A stretch of DNA of 55,946 bases, from NCBI RefSeq assembly GCF_018614095.1, contig NZ_JAGGOY010000048.1:1-55946 (forward strand), in the 5' to 3' direction. The DNA is from Streptomyces sp. ISL-87 (lineage in GTDB: Bacteria; Actinomycetota; Actinomycetes; Streptomycetales; Streptomycetaceae). Each line of letters begins with the position of its first letter. Position 1 is the stretch's first letter. The translations under genes were made by a program, and so were the position numbers. This document shows, in pieces, positions 25,256-33,864 of this stretch. Below the pieces are notes generated by a model that worked only from the letters and a program-made list of their open reading frames with translations, ran no database searches and was not told where the DNA came from.

Positions 25256-26065
25256 GTGTTCACCTCCCAGGGGCCGAGCGTCCGCGAGCTGGCCGTGCAG
25301 GCCCTCTCCTCCATCGAGCGCGGCTACGACCTGCTCTCGCCCAAGTTCGACCAGACCCCCTTCCGCACCCCGGACCGGATGCTCGACGCCGTCGAGGAGG
25401 CCCTGGCCCAGCGGGAGGGCTCCTTCGGGGCCGGGCTGGACGTGTGCTGCGGCACCGGCGCCGGGCTCGGGATGCTGCGCCGGCTGTGCCGGGGCCGGGT
25501 CACCGGGGTGGACTTCAGCGCGGGCATGCTGGCCGAGGCCGAGCGCGCCCACCCCGATGGCGTGGACTTCGTACGGGCCGACGCACGGGCGCTCCCGGCC
25601 GCGCTCGGGGACTCGTACGACCTGGCGGTGAGCTTCGGGGCCTTCGGGCACTTCCTCCCGGCCGAGCGGCCCGCCCTCTTCTCGGGCGTCCACTCCGCCC
25701 TGCGCGACGGTGGCCTCTTCGCCTTCCCGATCGGCGCCCCGCTGCCACTGAGCTCCCCGGCCTGGTGGGCGATGGCGGGGTTCGACGCGGCGATGCGGGT
25801 GCGCAACGCGGTGTGGCGGCCGCCCTTCGTCATGTACTACCGGACCTTCCCGCTGGGCGGCGTCCGCGCGGACCTGCGGGCGGCCGGCTTCACGGTGGAA
25901 ACGGTCCCGCTGGAGCACTTCGGGCGCCGCCCCGACGGCAGTCCGCGCTGGCGGCTGGTCCTCGCCCGGAAGGGCGGCGGGCCTAGCGGGACCGACGGGC
26001 CGGGGGGCGGGCCTGGTCTGCGGCCTGCCGGCGGGCCTGGCCGCGGAACCGGCGGGCGGGCCTAG
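25256..26065 (+). CDS. SAM-dependent class I methyltransferase
   Basis: 269 residues, GTG start. Motif I is LDVCCGTGAG (around residue 62), the acidic motif II end is VDFS, and the post-motif region has YDLAVSFGAFGHF. The fold is a Rossmann-type methyltransferase; the acceptor is unknown. The C-terminal ~30 residues are Gly/Pro-rich and low-complexity, and the last four bases overlap the convergent acyl-CoA synthetase stop. Confidence 0.85.
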   Translation: MFTSQGPSVRELAVQALSSIERGYDLLSPKFDQTPFRTPDRMLDAVEEALAQREGSFGAGLDVCCGTGAGLGMLRRLCRGRVTGVDFSAGMLAEAERAHPDGVDFVRADARALPAALGDSYDLAVSFGAFGHFLPAERPALFSGVHSALRDGGLFAFPIGAPLPLSSPAWWAMAGFDAAMRVRNAVWRPPFVMYYRTFPLGGVRADLRAAGFTVETVPLEHFGRRPDGSPRWRLVLARKGGGPSGTDGPGGGPGLRPAGGPGRGTGGRA

Positions 26066-27678
26066 CGGGCCCGGAGTTCGGTCTTGAGCACCTTGCCACT
26101 CGCGTTGCGCGGCAGTTCGGCGACGAACTCCACCGCCCGCGGCACCTTGTAGTTGGCCATCTCCCGCCGCGACCACGCGATCAGGTCGTCGCCGGTCAGC
26201 GTGGAGCCGGGGCGGCGCACCGCGTACGCCTTGCCGACCTCGCCCAGCCGCGGGTCCGGGATGCCGACCACCGCGACGTCCGCGATGTCCGGGTGCAGGC
26301 CGATGAGCTGCTCGATCTCGGCGGGGTAGGCGTTGAAACCGCCGACGATGAACATGTCCTTGATCCGGTCGGTGATGCGCAGGTTGCCGTCCGCGTCGAG
26401 CACGCCGACGTCGCCGGTGCGCAGCCAGCCCTCCTCGGTGATCGCCTCGGCGGTCTCGGCCGGGTCCTCGAAGTACCCCTGCATGACGTGGTGGCCGCGC
26501 ACCCACACCTCGCCCGCCTGCCCGGCGGGCCGGCCCCGCCCCTCCGGGTCCGCGATCATCACCTCGGTGTCCGGGATGGCCCGGCCCGAGGTCGAGGAGA
26601 TGATCCCGGCCGGGTCGCCGCGGCGGCACATGGTGACGATGCCGCTCGCCTCCGAGAGCCCGTAGGCCGTGAGCACGGTGGCGATCCGCAGCTCACTGCG
26701 GAGCCGCTCGACGAGCTGGAGCGGGACCACGGCCGCGCCCGTGACGACCAGGCGCAGGGCGGACAGGTCGTGGTGGTCGCGCTGCGGGTGGTCCAGGAGC
26801 GACTGGTGCAGGGTCGGCGGCCCGGGGAGTACGGAGATCCGCTCGGCGGCGACGTTGGCGAGGACGGTGTCCACGTTGAACACGGGCTGCGGGACCATCG
26901 TGGCCCCGCGCATCAGGCACGCGATGATCCCGGCCTTGTAGCCGAAGGTGTGGAAGAAGGGGTTCACGATGAGGTAGCGGTCGCCCTCGCGCAGTCCGGC
27001 GAGCTCGCTCCACACCTGGTAGCAGCGCAGTGTCTGGGCGTGGGTGATGACGGCGCCCTTGGGGCTGCCGGTGGTGCCGGAGGTGAAGATGATGTCGGAG
27101 GGGGCGTTGGAGCGTATGGAGTCGGCGCGCTCGCGCACCGCCTCGGCCGGTACGCAGTCGCCGCCGGCCAGGAAGTCCTTCCAGGTGCGGAAGGACTCCG
27201 GGGCGTCCTCGGCGAGGACGACGACCTGCTCCAGGTGCTCCAGCCCGGGCAGCGGCCCGGTGCCGGGCCCGTCGGCGGCGGCGCGGCGCAGGGAGGCGAC
27301 GTAGGAGGTCCCCAGGAAGGTGCCGGTGATGAACAGCAGCTTGGCCCGGCTGCGCTGGAGGACGTACGCGGCTTCCGCGCCCTTGAAGCGGGTGTTGAGC
27401 GGGACGAGCACGGCGCCCGCCGAGACGGCCCCGAGCGCGGAGACGATCCACTCCAGGGTGTTGGGCGCCCAGACGGCGACCCGGTCCCCGGGTTCGACGC
27501 CGGCGGCGAGACAGCCGGCCGCGGCCCGCTCGACGCGTTCGCCGAGCTGCGCGTAGCTGATCCGGACGCGCCCGTCGACGACGGCCTCGTGCCCGGCGTA
27601 CCGCTCCGCGGCGGCGCGCACCAGTTCGGCGATGCTCCCCCAGCGCAGATCCCCGCGCCCGTCGATGCCTTCGCCCAT
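26062..27678 (-). CDS. Acyl-CoA synthetase (FadD3-like AMP-forming ligase)
   Basis: 538 residues of the ANL superfamily. The AMP-binding P-loop is IIFTSGTTGSPKGAV; further motifs are AYGLSEA, GWLRTGDVG and the C-terminal catalytic Lys in NASGKVLKTELR. It should activate a carboxylic acid to an acyl-CoA. The sequence resembles FadD3 and related actinobacterial steroid/ring-degradation ligases, but the substrate is not deducible. It shares a 95-bp divergent promoter region, with one CTGAC palindrome, with the thiolase-like operon at 27774. Confidence 0.92.
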   Translation of the reverse strand: MGEGIDGRGDLRWGSIAELVRAAAERYAGHEAVVDGRVRISYAQLGERVERAAAGCLAAGVEPGDRVAVWAPNTLEWIVSALGAVSAGAVLVPLNTRFKGAEAAYVLQRSRAKLLFITGTFLGTSYVASLRRAAADGPGTGPLPGLEHLEQVVVLAEDAPESFRTWKDFLAGGDCVPAEAVRERADSIRSNAPSDIIFTSGTTGSPKGAVITHAQTLRCYQVWSELAGLREGDRYLIVNPFFHTFGYKAGIIACLMRGATMVPQPVFNVDTVLANVAAERISVLPGPPTLHQSLLDHPQRDHHDLSALRLVVTGAAVVPLQLVERLRSELRIATVLTAYGLSEASGIVTMCRRGDPAGIISSTSGRAIPDTEVMIADPEGRGRPAGQAGEVWVRGHHVMQGYFEDPAETAEAITEEGWLRTGDVGVLDADGNLRITDRIKDMFIVGGFNAYPAEIEQLIGLHPDIADVAVVGIPDPRLGEVGKAYAVRRPGSTLTGDDLIAWSRREMANYKVPRAVEFVAELPRNASGKVLKTELRAR

Positions 27679-27706
27679 CGCCCGCCCCTCCCTGCGACAC
27701 CAATAG

Positions 27707-27721
27707 CTGACTATCCGTCAG
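27707..27721. promoter_or_regulatory. CTGAC palindrome B (CTGACTATCCGTCAG)
   Basis: A 15-bp inverted repeat midway between the divergent acyl-CoA synthetase (start 27678) and thiolase-like (start 27774) genes, well placed to control both. Confidence 0.75.
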
Positions 27722-27773
27722 ATTAGCTGTAGCCTTCGCCGCTGTCAGTACCGGTAGCCCCTCGGAGGTGGCG

Positions 27774-28925
27774 ATGACGACAACGCTCAAAGACGCTACG
27801 GCAATTGTCGGAATAGGCCAGACCGCCTTCGCGAAACGGCTGCCAGGCAGCGAGAAGGAACTCGCCTGCCGCGCCGTCCTCGCAGCGCTCGCCGACGCCG
27901 GGATCGCACCCTCGGAGGTCGACGCCTTCGCGTCCTACACGATGGAGGAGACCGACGAGGTCGAGGTCGCCAAAGCCATCGGCGCCGGCGACGTCACCTT
28001 CTTCTCCAAGGTCGGCTACGGCGGCGGCGGTTCCTGCGCCACCGTCGGCCACCTCGCGGCCGCCGTCGCCACCGGGCAGGCCTCGGTCGGAGTCGCCTGG
28101 CGCTCGCGCAAACGCGGCTCGGGACCTCGACCGTGGAAGAACACGGCCGTGCAGCTGCCCACCCCCGGCCAGTGGACCCGCCCGTTCGGCCTGCTGCGCC
28201 CGGCCGACGAGATCGCCATGCTGGCCCGCCGCTACATGCACGAGTACGGGGCCACCCGCGACCACCTCTTCAACGTGGCGATGGCCTGCCGCAACCGGGC
28301 CAACGAGAACCCGGCCGCGATGATGTACGAGCGGCCGCTGACCCGCGAGATGTACATGACCTCCCGCATGATCAGCGACCCGCTCTGCCTCTTCGACAAC
28401 TGCCTGGAGACCGACGGCGCGCTGGCCTGCGTGATCGTCTCCGCCGAGCGGGCCCGGGACTGCCGGCAGAAGCCGGTGTACGTACACTCCGTCGCCCAGG
28501 GCCTGCCCGCCCAGCACCACGGCATGGTCAACTACTGGAACGACGACCCGCTGTCCGGCCCCGCCTGGACCGCCGCCCGGCACCTGTGGAAGCAGGCCGA
28601 CTTCGGGCCGCAGGACGTGGACGTCGCCCAGATCTACGACGCCTTCACGCCGCTGATCCCGCTGTCGCTGGAGGGCTACGGCTTCTGCGGGCGCGGCGAG
28701 GGCGCCGCCTTTACCGAGGGCGGGGCGCTGGAAATGGGCGGCCGGCTGCCCATCAACACCGGGGGCGGCGGGCTGAGCGAGGCCTACGTGCACGGCTTCA
28801 ACCTGATCAACGAGGGCGTGAAGCAGCTGCGCGGCATCTCCACCGCCCAGGTGCCCGACGCCGCGACCTGCCTGGTGACGGCGGGCGAGGGCGTCCCTAC
28901 GTCCGCGATCCTGCTGCGGGCCTGA
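27774..28925 (+). CDS. Thiolase-like lipid-transfer (Ltp-type) protein 1
   Basis: 383 residues of the thiolase superfamily, SCP2/Ltp branch. ATG 27774 is chosen because GGAGG lies 5 bp upstream; a GTG at 27768 overlaps that site. A Cys stands where thiolases have the nucleophile (GGGGSCATVGHL). QIYDAFTPL is conserved, but the C-terminal G-H-P histidine is replaced (NTGGGGLSEAYVHG). Ltp proteins paired with DUF35 partners, like Ltp2 with ChsH2, act as retro-aldolases that shorten steroid side chains. The following gene is a DUF35 protein, so a similar carbon-carbon cleavage is likely. Confidence 0.88.
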   Translation: MTTTLKDATAIVGIGQTAFAKRLPGSEKELACRAVLAALADAGIAPSEVDAFASYTMEETDEVEVAKAIGAGDVTFFSKVGYGGGGSCATVGHLAAAVATGQASVGVAWRSRKRGSGPRPWKNTAVQLPTPGQWTRPFGLLRPADEIAMLARRYMHEYGATRDHLFNVAMACRNRANENPAAMMYERPLTREMYMTSRMISDPLCLFDNCLETDGALACVIVSAERARDCRQKPVYVHSVAQGLPAQHHGMVNYWNDDPLSGPAWTAARHLWKQADFGPQDVDVAQIYDAFTPLIPLSLEGYGFCGRGEGAAFTEGGALEMGGRLPINTGGGGLSEAYVHGFNLINEGVKQLRGISTAQVPDAATCLVTAGEGVPTSAILLRA

Positions 28926-28967
28926 GTACGCCGTTGGCCTTGAGCCGTGAGCTGCCTGAGCCGACTG

Positions 28968-29083
28968 ACCTGCCTGTCCTGCCTGAGCCGCCTGCCCTGC
29001 CTGAGCTGCCTGAGCTGCCTGAGCCGCCTGAGCCGCCTGAGCCGCCTGAGCCGCCTGAGCCGCCTGAGCCGCCTGAGCCGCCT
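28968..29083. repeat. 9-bp tandem repeat CTGAGCCGC
   Basis: The gap between the thiolase-like gene and its DUF35 partner is filled with degenerate CTGCCTGAGC units turning into about seven perfect CTGAGCCGC copies. It adds 116 bp inside an operon whose other junctions overlap. Confidence 0.8.
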
Positions 29084-29113
29084 ACGCCTACGCCTACACC
29101 TGAGGAGCCGATC

Positions 29114-29566
29114 ATGACTGCCGTGTCACCCGAGAACGACCTCCTCCTCCCCGTCCCGGACGAGGACGGCGCCCCCTTCTGGGAGTACGCCGCACGAGGC
29201 GAACTCCGCGTCCAGGCCTGCGCCGCCTGCGGGAGACTCCGCTTCCCGCCCCGCCCCTGCTGCCCGCACTGCCAGTCCTTCGACAGCGAGTGGCGCCTGA
29301 TGAGCGGGCGCGGCCGCATCTGGTCCTACGTACAGCCGCACCCGCCGCTGCTGCCCGCGTACGCCGCGCAGGCCCCGTACAACGTGATCCTCGTGGAGCT
29401 CGCCGACGCCCCGCACATCCGCCTGGCCGGGAATCTCGTCACCTCGGCCGACGCCCCGCTGAATTCGGTGCCCCCGGCCCGGCTGCGCATCGGGGCCCGG
29501 GTCCAGGTCGCCTTCACCGAGGTCGGCGGGATGGCCGTGCCGCGCTGGGTACTGGAGAAGTCGTGA
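29114..29566 (+). CDS. DUF35 zinc-ribbon/OB-fold protein 1
   Basis: 150 residues. The N-terminal rubredoxin-like ribbon has four cysteines (CAACG ... CCPHC), followed by an OB-fold that binds acyl-CoA. Such proteins act as the small partner of thiolase-like aldolases (ChsH2-type) or as CoA-binding adaptors. GAGGAG lies upstream of the ATG. It is in one operon with the Ltp-type gene before it and overlaps the enoyl-CoA hydratase after it as GTGA. Confidence 0.9.
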   Translation: MTAVSPENDLLLPVPDEDGAPFWEYAARGELRVQACAACGRLRFPPRPCCPHCQSFDSEWRLMSGRGRIWSYVQPHPPLLPAYAAQAPYNVILVELADAPHIRLAGNLVTSADAPLNSVPPARLRIGARVQVAFTEVGGMAVPRWVLEKS

Positions 29567-30342
29567 CCGTGCTGGTGGAGCGGGACAAGGCGAGCGGGGT
29601 CGCGGTCGTCACCCTGGACCGGGAGCGCAAGCACAACGCGATCGACCTGGCGACGGCCGCAGAACTGGCCGCGGTGTGGCGGGAGTTCCGGTACGAGGAG
29701 GACGTACGGGCGGTGGTGGTGACGGGCGCCGGGACGGCCGCCTTCTGCACCGGCATCGACCGCGGCGTCGAGGTCCCGCAGCCGGGTTCCCCGTACTCGG
29801 TGGACGACCCGCTGATCGCGATCGGCCCGAAGGCCAACGACCTGTGGAAGCCGGTGATCGCGGCGGTCAACGGAATGGCGTGCGGCGGCGCGTTCTACGT
29901 ACTGGGCGAGGCGGAGTTCCTGATCGCCTCGGAGACGGCGACGTTCTTCGACCCGCACACCACGTACGGGATGGTGAGTGCCTACGAGGCCGTGTACATG
30001 GCGCAGCGGATGCCGTTCGGCGAGGTCGCCCGGATGTCCCTGATGGGCAATGCGGAACGGCTCTCGGCGCGGCGGGCCTACGAGATCGGTCTGGTCTCGG
30101 AGTTGACGGCGCCTGGGGAGCTGCTCCCGGCGGCCCTGCGCGCGGCGCGGACGCTGGCCGGGTTCCCGACGGAGGGGGTGCAGGGCACCGTACGAGCACT
30201 GTGGTCGGCGAAGCGGGCCGCGTTGCAGCAGGCCCTGGACCAGGCGCCGGCGCTGATCGCGCTGGGGAATCTGCCGCCGGAGCAGCAGGCCGAGCTGTTC
30301 ACGGGCCGCCGGGCGGCACCCGACGCCCCCCGGGTGCGCTGA
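29563..30342 (+). CDS. Enoyl-CoA hydratase/isomerase family protein 1
   Basis: 259 residues, crotonase fold. The oxyanion-hole loops are AFCTGID and NGMACGGAFYV. Asp/His in the FFDPHTTYG loop stand where many hydratases have the second catalytic Glu, so the exact reaction (hydration, hydrolysis or isomerisation) is open. GTG 29563 overlaps the DUF35 stop (GTGA) with GGAG 6-7 bp upstream, which fixes the start. It is third gene of the CTGAC-controlled operon. Confidence 0.9.
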   Translation: MTVLVERDKASGVAVVTLDRERKHNAIDLATAAELAAVWREFRYEEDVRAVVVTGAGTAAFCTGIDRGVEVPQPGSPYSVDDPLIAIGPKANDLWKPVIAAVNGMACGGAFYVLGEAEFLIASETATFFDPHTTYGMVSAYEAVYMAQRMPFGEVARMSLMGNAERLSARRAYEIGLVSELTAPGELLPAALRAARTLAGFPTEGVQGTVRALWSAKRAALQQALDQAPALIALGNLPPEQQAELFTGRRAAPDAPRVR

Positions 30343-30363
30343 GGGGGGCGGGCGGGCGGGGTA

Positions 30364-30415
30364 TTCAGCGGGGGCGTTCAGCGGGTGCGTTCGGCGGGTG
30401 CGTTCAGCGGGTGGG
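30364..30415. repeat. 13-bp tandem repeat TTCAGCGGGTGCG
   Basis: Four copies (30364, 30377, 30390, 30403) with one or two changes each, between convergent genes. The last copy runs into the 3' end of the secreted-protein gene and encodes its final residues. Confidence 0.8.
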
Positions 30416-31081
30416 CTTCGGCTTCGGCTTGGCGGCCGGGGTGCGGCTGGAGTTGGGGTCCGGGGCGCCGGTGGAGGTCGCCCTGGGCGTCGCCGTGGCC
30501 GTGGACCCCGAGGAGGAGAGGGCCTCGATCCGTGCGACGTAGCACCGCTGGACATCCCCGGCCTTCTCCGGGACCTCCATCGGCACGTCGACGGTCTGGC
30601 TACCGCGCGCCTTGAGCCTGACCTCCACGGAGGTGGAGTCGACTCCGCCGACCGCCCCCTCGAAGACCACCGGCACCCGGAAGGTTCGGTCGGTGTCCGC
30701 GTCGGAGGTGACCTTGACGGTGGCCTTCGGCCTGCCCGGGCCGGCGCAGGTGACGATCTCCGCGTGCGCGGCCGGCGTGGTCGTGGTCGAGGTGGGCGAG
30801 GCGTGAACGTTTCCTCCGCCGTTGCCGCTACCACTACGACTACCGACGCTGTAGCTCTTCTTCTTAGGCTTGCTGCTCTTGGAACTGGAGCAGCCGCCCC
30901 CGCTGCTGCCGCTGCTCTTGCTCTTACCGCTGCTCTTACCGCTGCTCTTACCGCTGCTCTTACCGCTACTCTTCCCGCTGCTCTTCCCGCCGTGGCTCCC
31001 GCCGCTGGACGAGAATCCGGTCAGCGCGAACACGACGGCCACGAGCACCGCGGTGAACCTGATACGACGTCCAGCGATCAC
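30404..31081 (-). CDS. Secreted protein with GKSS repeats, unknown function
   Basis: 225 residues using GTG 31081 (GGGGAGG nine bases upstream); a TTG at 31105 is possible. An N-terminal signal peptide (IRFTAVLVAVVFALTG) leads into about six G-K-S-S repeats coded by a 12-bp DNA tandem repeat around 30915-30985. A short Cys/Lys-rich part and a possible Ig-like domain with two cysteines follow, and then a Lys/Pro tail. No family recognised. The basic Ser-rich linker suggests an envelope- or wall-associated protein. Confidence 0.7.
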   Translation of the reverse strand: MIAGRRIRFTAVLVAVVFALTGFSSSGGSHGGKSSGKSSGKSSGKSSGKSSGKSKSSGSSGGGCSSSKSSKPKKKSYSVGSRSGSGNGGGNVHASPTSTTTTPAAHAEIVTCAGPGRPKATVKVTSDADTDRTFRVPVVFEGAVGGVDSTSVEVRLKARGSQTVDVPMEVPEKAGDVQRCYVARIEALSSSGSTATATPRATSTGAPDPNSSRTPAAKPKPKPTR

Positions 31082-31129
31082 GGCCCGAACCCTCCCCTTG
31101 GACAATGGCGGGCCACGCTATCAGGGCGA

Positions 31130-31819
31130 TCAAGCGCCACCCGTGGCATACCGGGTCAGGAACAGGTCGACTCCGCCGGCCGCCTGGGCGAGCAATTCCG
31201 CGTCCGTGGGCGCGTATCCGGGGTCGAACGTCTTGGCGAGCTGCGGGATGGACACGGTGACCGCCACCAGTTGCCGTACGGCGAGCTCAACGTCCGGTAC
31301 GTCCAGCACGCCTCGCGCGACGAGCACGCGCACGGCGTCCACGAGCGGGGTGTTCATGGCGGCGTAGCTGCGCAGGTACCAGAGCCGGCCGAGCTGCGGG
31401 AAGCGCTCGACCTCGCCGATGACGAGCCGGCGCAGGGACATGAGCTCGTCGGTGAGCTGGAGCCGCATCCAGTCGCCCTGCACGCGGACGAGCGCGGCGC
31501 GCAGGTCGGGGGCGCCGGTGAGGGTGGCGCCGCAGGGCTCCAGATCGGCGTAGGCGCTGTTGAGAACGCCGCCGATGACCGCGAGGAAGAGCCGCTCCTT
31601 GCTGCCGAAGTGCTTGTACACGGTCGGCTTGGAGACGGCGGCGCGGGAGGCGATGGCGTCGACGGAGGCGGCGCTATAGCCGCTGGCGAGGAACTCGGCG
31701 ATCGCGGCCTCGGTGATCGCGCGCCGCTTGGCCTGGGAGGAGCTGACGGCTTCGGCGATCACGGGAATCCCGTAGGCGTCGTAGCCGTCACAGCCGTCGT
31801 CATCGGTGGTGTCACTCAT
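31130..31819 (-). CDS. TetR-family regulator of the flavin reductase
   Basis: 229 residues. The helix-turn-helix is SAASVDAIASRAAVSKPTVY followed by KHFGSKERLF, the TetR signature. The C-terminal ligand domain is typical. It is divergent from the NADPH-dependent reductase at 31974, with two near-palindromic operators between them, so it probably represses both. ATG 31819 is used; longer in-frame starts run into the operator region. Confidence 0.92.
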   Translation of the reverse strand: MSDTTDDDGCDGYDAYGIPVIAEAVSSSQAKRRAITEAAIAEFLASGYSAASVDAIASRAAVSKPTVYKHFGSKERLFLAVIGGVLNSAYADLEPCGATLTGAPDLRAALVRVQGDWMRLQLTDELMSLRRLVIGEVERFPQLGRLWYLRSYAAMNTPLVDAVRVLVARGVLDVPDVELAVRQLVAVTVSIPQLAKTFDPGYAPTDAELLAQAAGGVDLFLTRYATGGA

Positions 31820-31840
31820 GGGAGCCACCCTACCCCGCGA

Positions 31841-31860
31841 ACTAAACCAAACGGTGTAGT
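31841..31860. promoter_or_regulatory. Operator 1 for the TetR at 31130
   Basis: ACTAAACCAAACGGTGTAGT, an 8+8 inverted repeat with one mismatch, 22 bp upstream of the TetR start. Confidence 0.7.
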
Positions 31861-31866
31861 TGCATG

Positions 31867-31886
31867 ACTGAACTGAACGGTTTAGT
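31867..31886. promoter_or_regulatory. Operator 2 for the TetR at 31130
   Basis: ACTGAACTGAACGGTTTAGT shares the CGGTTTAGT half with operator 1 and starts 26 bp from it. Two spaced sites in a divergent region fit paired TetR binding. Confidence 0.7.
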
Positions 31887-31973
31887 GTCATCCATGTCGA
31901 TCAAGCCGCCACGGCCTGACGCCACACCGGGCCTGACGCCATAGGGCCTGACGCCACAACAGGGGGAGACACC

Positions 31974-32549
31974 ATGTCCGCCGAGTTCAAGATCCTCGCC
32001 ATCTCCGGCAGCCTGCGCGCCGACTCGCACAACACCGCCCTGCTGCGGGCCGCGCAGAAGCACCAGCCCGGCGGCCTGGACATCGAGATCTACGAGGGTC
32101 TGCGCGAAATCCCGCCCTACGACCAGGACCTCGACACCCCGCAGGACCGCCCCGCAGCCGTCAACGACCTGCGCCGGCGCATCCTGGAGGCGGACGGGGT
32201 GCTCATCGCCACCCCGGAGTTCAACTACTCCATCCCCGGCACCCTGAAGAACGCCCTCGACTGGGTCAGCACCGACTGGACCCGCGAGGAGGGCCTGCTG
32301 CTGCTGCGCAAGCCGGTCGCCATCGCGGGCGCGGCGCCGACGAACTTCGGCACGGTGCGGGCCCAGCTGGCGCTGCGGCAGGTGTTCGTGTGGACGGACA
32401 GCAATGTGGTGGTGAAGCCCGAGGTGCACCTCTTCCGTTCGTACGAGCGCTTCGACGAGCAGGGCAACCTCACCGACGAGACGTCGATCTCCCTGCTCCA
32501 GGACCTGCTCGGCGCCCTGAAGACCAAGATCGAGGCGGCCGCGCGATGA
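31974..32549 (+). CDS. NAD(P)H-dependent FMN reductase / quinone reductase
   Basis: 191 residues, flavodoxin-like fold. The FMN phosphate loop is SGSLRADSHNTALL, and TPEFNYSIPGTLKNALDW is the flavin-contact signature of the family (azoreductase/chromate reductase type). It should reduce quinones or similar electrophiles with NADPH. The divergent TetR and double operator suggest induction by such a compound. Confidence 0.92.
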   Translation: MSAEFKILAISGSLRADSHNTALLRAAQKHQPGGLDIEIYEGLREIPPYDQDLDTPQDRPAAVNDLRRRILEADGVLIATPEFNYSIPGTLKNALDWVSTDWTREEGLLLLRKPVAIAGAAPTNFGTVRAQLALRQVFVWTDSNVVVKPEVHLFRSYERFDEQGNLTDETSISLLQDLLGALKTKIEAAAR

Positions 32550-32692
32550 GCACGCCCGCCGGACCGCACGTGACGTCCGCCCCGCCGGTTACGGGGGTAG
32601 CGGCGGAGGCGGCCGTCACGACGGTTCCGGGGGCGGGCACGACGTCGACGGTCACGGCGGCGGGCCCGCCTCCAGGCCCTCCCGGGGCGTGA
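32546..32692 (+). CDS. Possible 48-residue peptide overlapping the reductase stop
   Basis: Starts at an ATGA overlap with the reductase stop and runs 48 codons, rich in Thr, Ala, Pro and Val, ending in PPPGPPGA. No motif is seen; only the coupled start supports it. Confidence 0.25.
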   Translation: MSTPAGPHVTSAPPVTGVAAEAAVTTVPGAGTTSTVTAAGPPPGPPGA

Positions 32693-32856
32693 GGCGGCGG
32701 TCCGCCGCCGCGTCCCTGCTGGCCGCCGAACCGGTACTCCAGGCGTTCACGCCCTGACCGTGTTCACGTCCTGACCACGGACGCCCCACCCGGCGTGCGG
32801 GCCCGGGGCCCCCGGCGTAGCGTCGGGATCAAGACCCCTACCTCGAAGGGCCGGGC

Positions 32857-33357
32857 ATGATCCGCAACGTACTCGGCTCCCTCATGGGTCTCATCGGAGC
32901 GGCGGCCGCCGTCTGGAGCCCCTTCCGTCCCTGGTACGACGGCCGTCACGGACGCGACTACCGCCTGGGCGACCTCTTCACCGGGACCGGCATCACCGAC
33001 GCCAGGGCCACCCTCTTCTTCTCCCTCTTCCTCCCCTGCCTCGTCACCGCCGTGCTCACCCTGGCCGCGATCCTGCTCCGCTCGCGGGTGCTCATGGCCG
33101 CCGCCGGGGTCATCGTCCTCGCGTTCGCCGTGCTGTGGATGGTCCGCCAGGGCCAGGCCGTCGGCGGCCTCTCGGTGGGCGGCGACGACGGCCAGGGCCT
33201 CGGCGACGGCGTCGCCAACGCCTTCGGCGCGGGCGCCCTGATCCTGCTGGCCGCAGCCGTCATGAGCGGCCGCCCCTCCCGCCGCCTCCGCGACCGCGAC
33301 CTCCCCAGGCCCCCGGAACCCGAACCCGGGCCCCCTCCGTCGCAGAACCACACCTGA
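32857..33357 (+). CDS. Small integral membrane protein
   Basis: 166 residues with an N-terminal hydrophobic segment, two or three further ones (FFSLFLPCLVTAVLTLAAIL, VLMAAAGVIVLAFAVLW, AGALILLAAAVM) and a Pro-rich cytoplasmic tail. The first loop has a PFRPWYDGRHG motif seen in similar Streptomyces proteins. Function unknown. Confidence 0.8.
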   Translation: MIRNVLGSLMGLIGAAAAVWSPFRPWYDGRHGRDYRLGDLFTGTGITDARATLFFSLFLPCLVTAVLTLAAILLRSRVLMAAAGVIVLAFAVLWMVRQGQAVGGLSVGGDDGQGLGDGVANAFGAGALILLAAAVMSGRPSRRLRDRDLPRPPEPEPGPPPSQNHT

Positions 33358-33414
33358 CCGCGACCGGCAGTCCGACGCGTGACCTCTAAACGGGAACGGC
33401 GCCGCCCGTCACGA

Positions 33415-33864
33415 TCACCCACATGACGCGAGCGCCATTCTCACCAGCGTGCCCGCCCTGTTGAGCAGGAGTTCGGGCACGTATTCCTCGTAGAACCGGA
33501 TCTGACCGATGACACCCTCGGTGCCGGAGTGCCGGGCGAGCCGCTCCACGAGAGTCTCCAGCTCGGGCAGCAGCTCCGCATGCACCTCTTGGCGCACCGT
33601 CAGGGACCACCCCCCGGCAGTCGGGCTCAGCTCACCCACCAGCACGCCGCCGATCCGCCACGCAGGCCCCCGCTCCGCGAGCAGGGGATACGCATCCCCC
33701 ATCGCGCCCTCCGGGCCATCAGCCTCATCCTCGAAGTCACCGTCACCGTCACCGCCGGCTCCGCCGCCCGTGAGCCCGAGATGCCATCGCAGATCATCGA
33801 GTACGGCGCCCAGCACAGAGGGACGAAGGTCCAGGGCCAGATCCACCGCGTACATGTCACCCAT
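33415..33864 (-). CDS. Hypothetical protein, end of the GntR-linked operon
   Basis: 149 residues, acidic, no motif recognised. A Gly/Asp/Glu-rich stretch sits in the first third and the C-terminal half is amphipathic. The ATG overlaps the stop of the ATPase gene by eight bases, so both are made from one transcript. A role linked to the ATPase is likely but not shown. Confidence 0.75.
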   Translation of the reverse strand: MGDMYAVDLALDLRPSVLGAVLDDLRWHLGLTGGGAGGDGDGDFEDEADGPEGAMGDAYPLLAERGPAWRIGGVLVGELSPTAGGWSLTVRQEVHAELLPELETLVERLARHSGTEGVIGQIRFYEEYVPELLLNRAGTLVRMALASCG

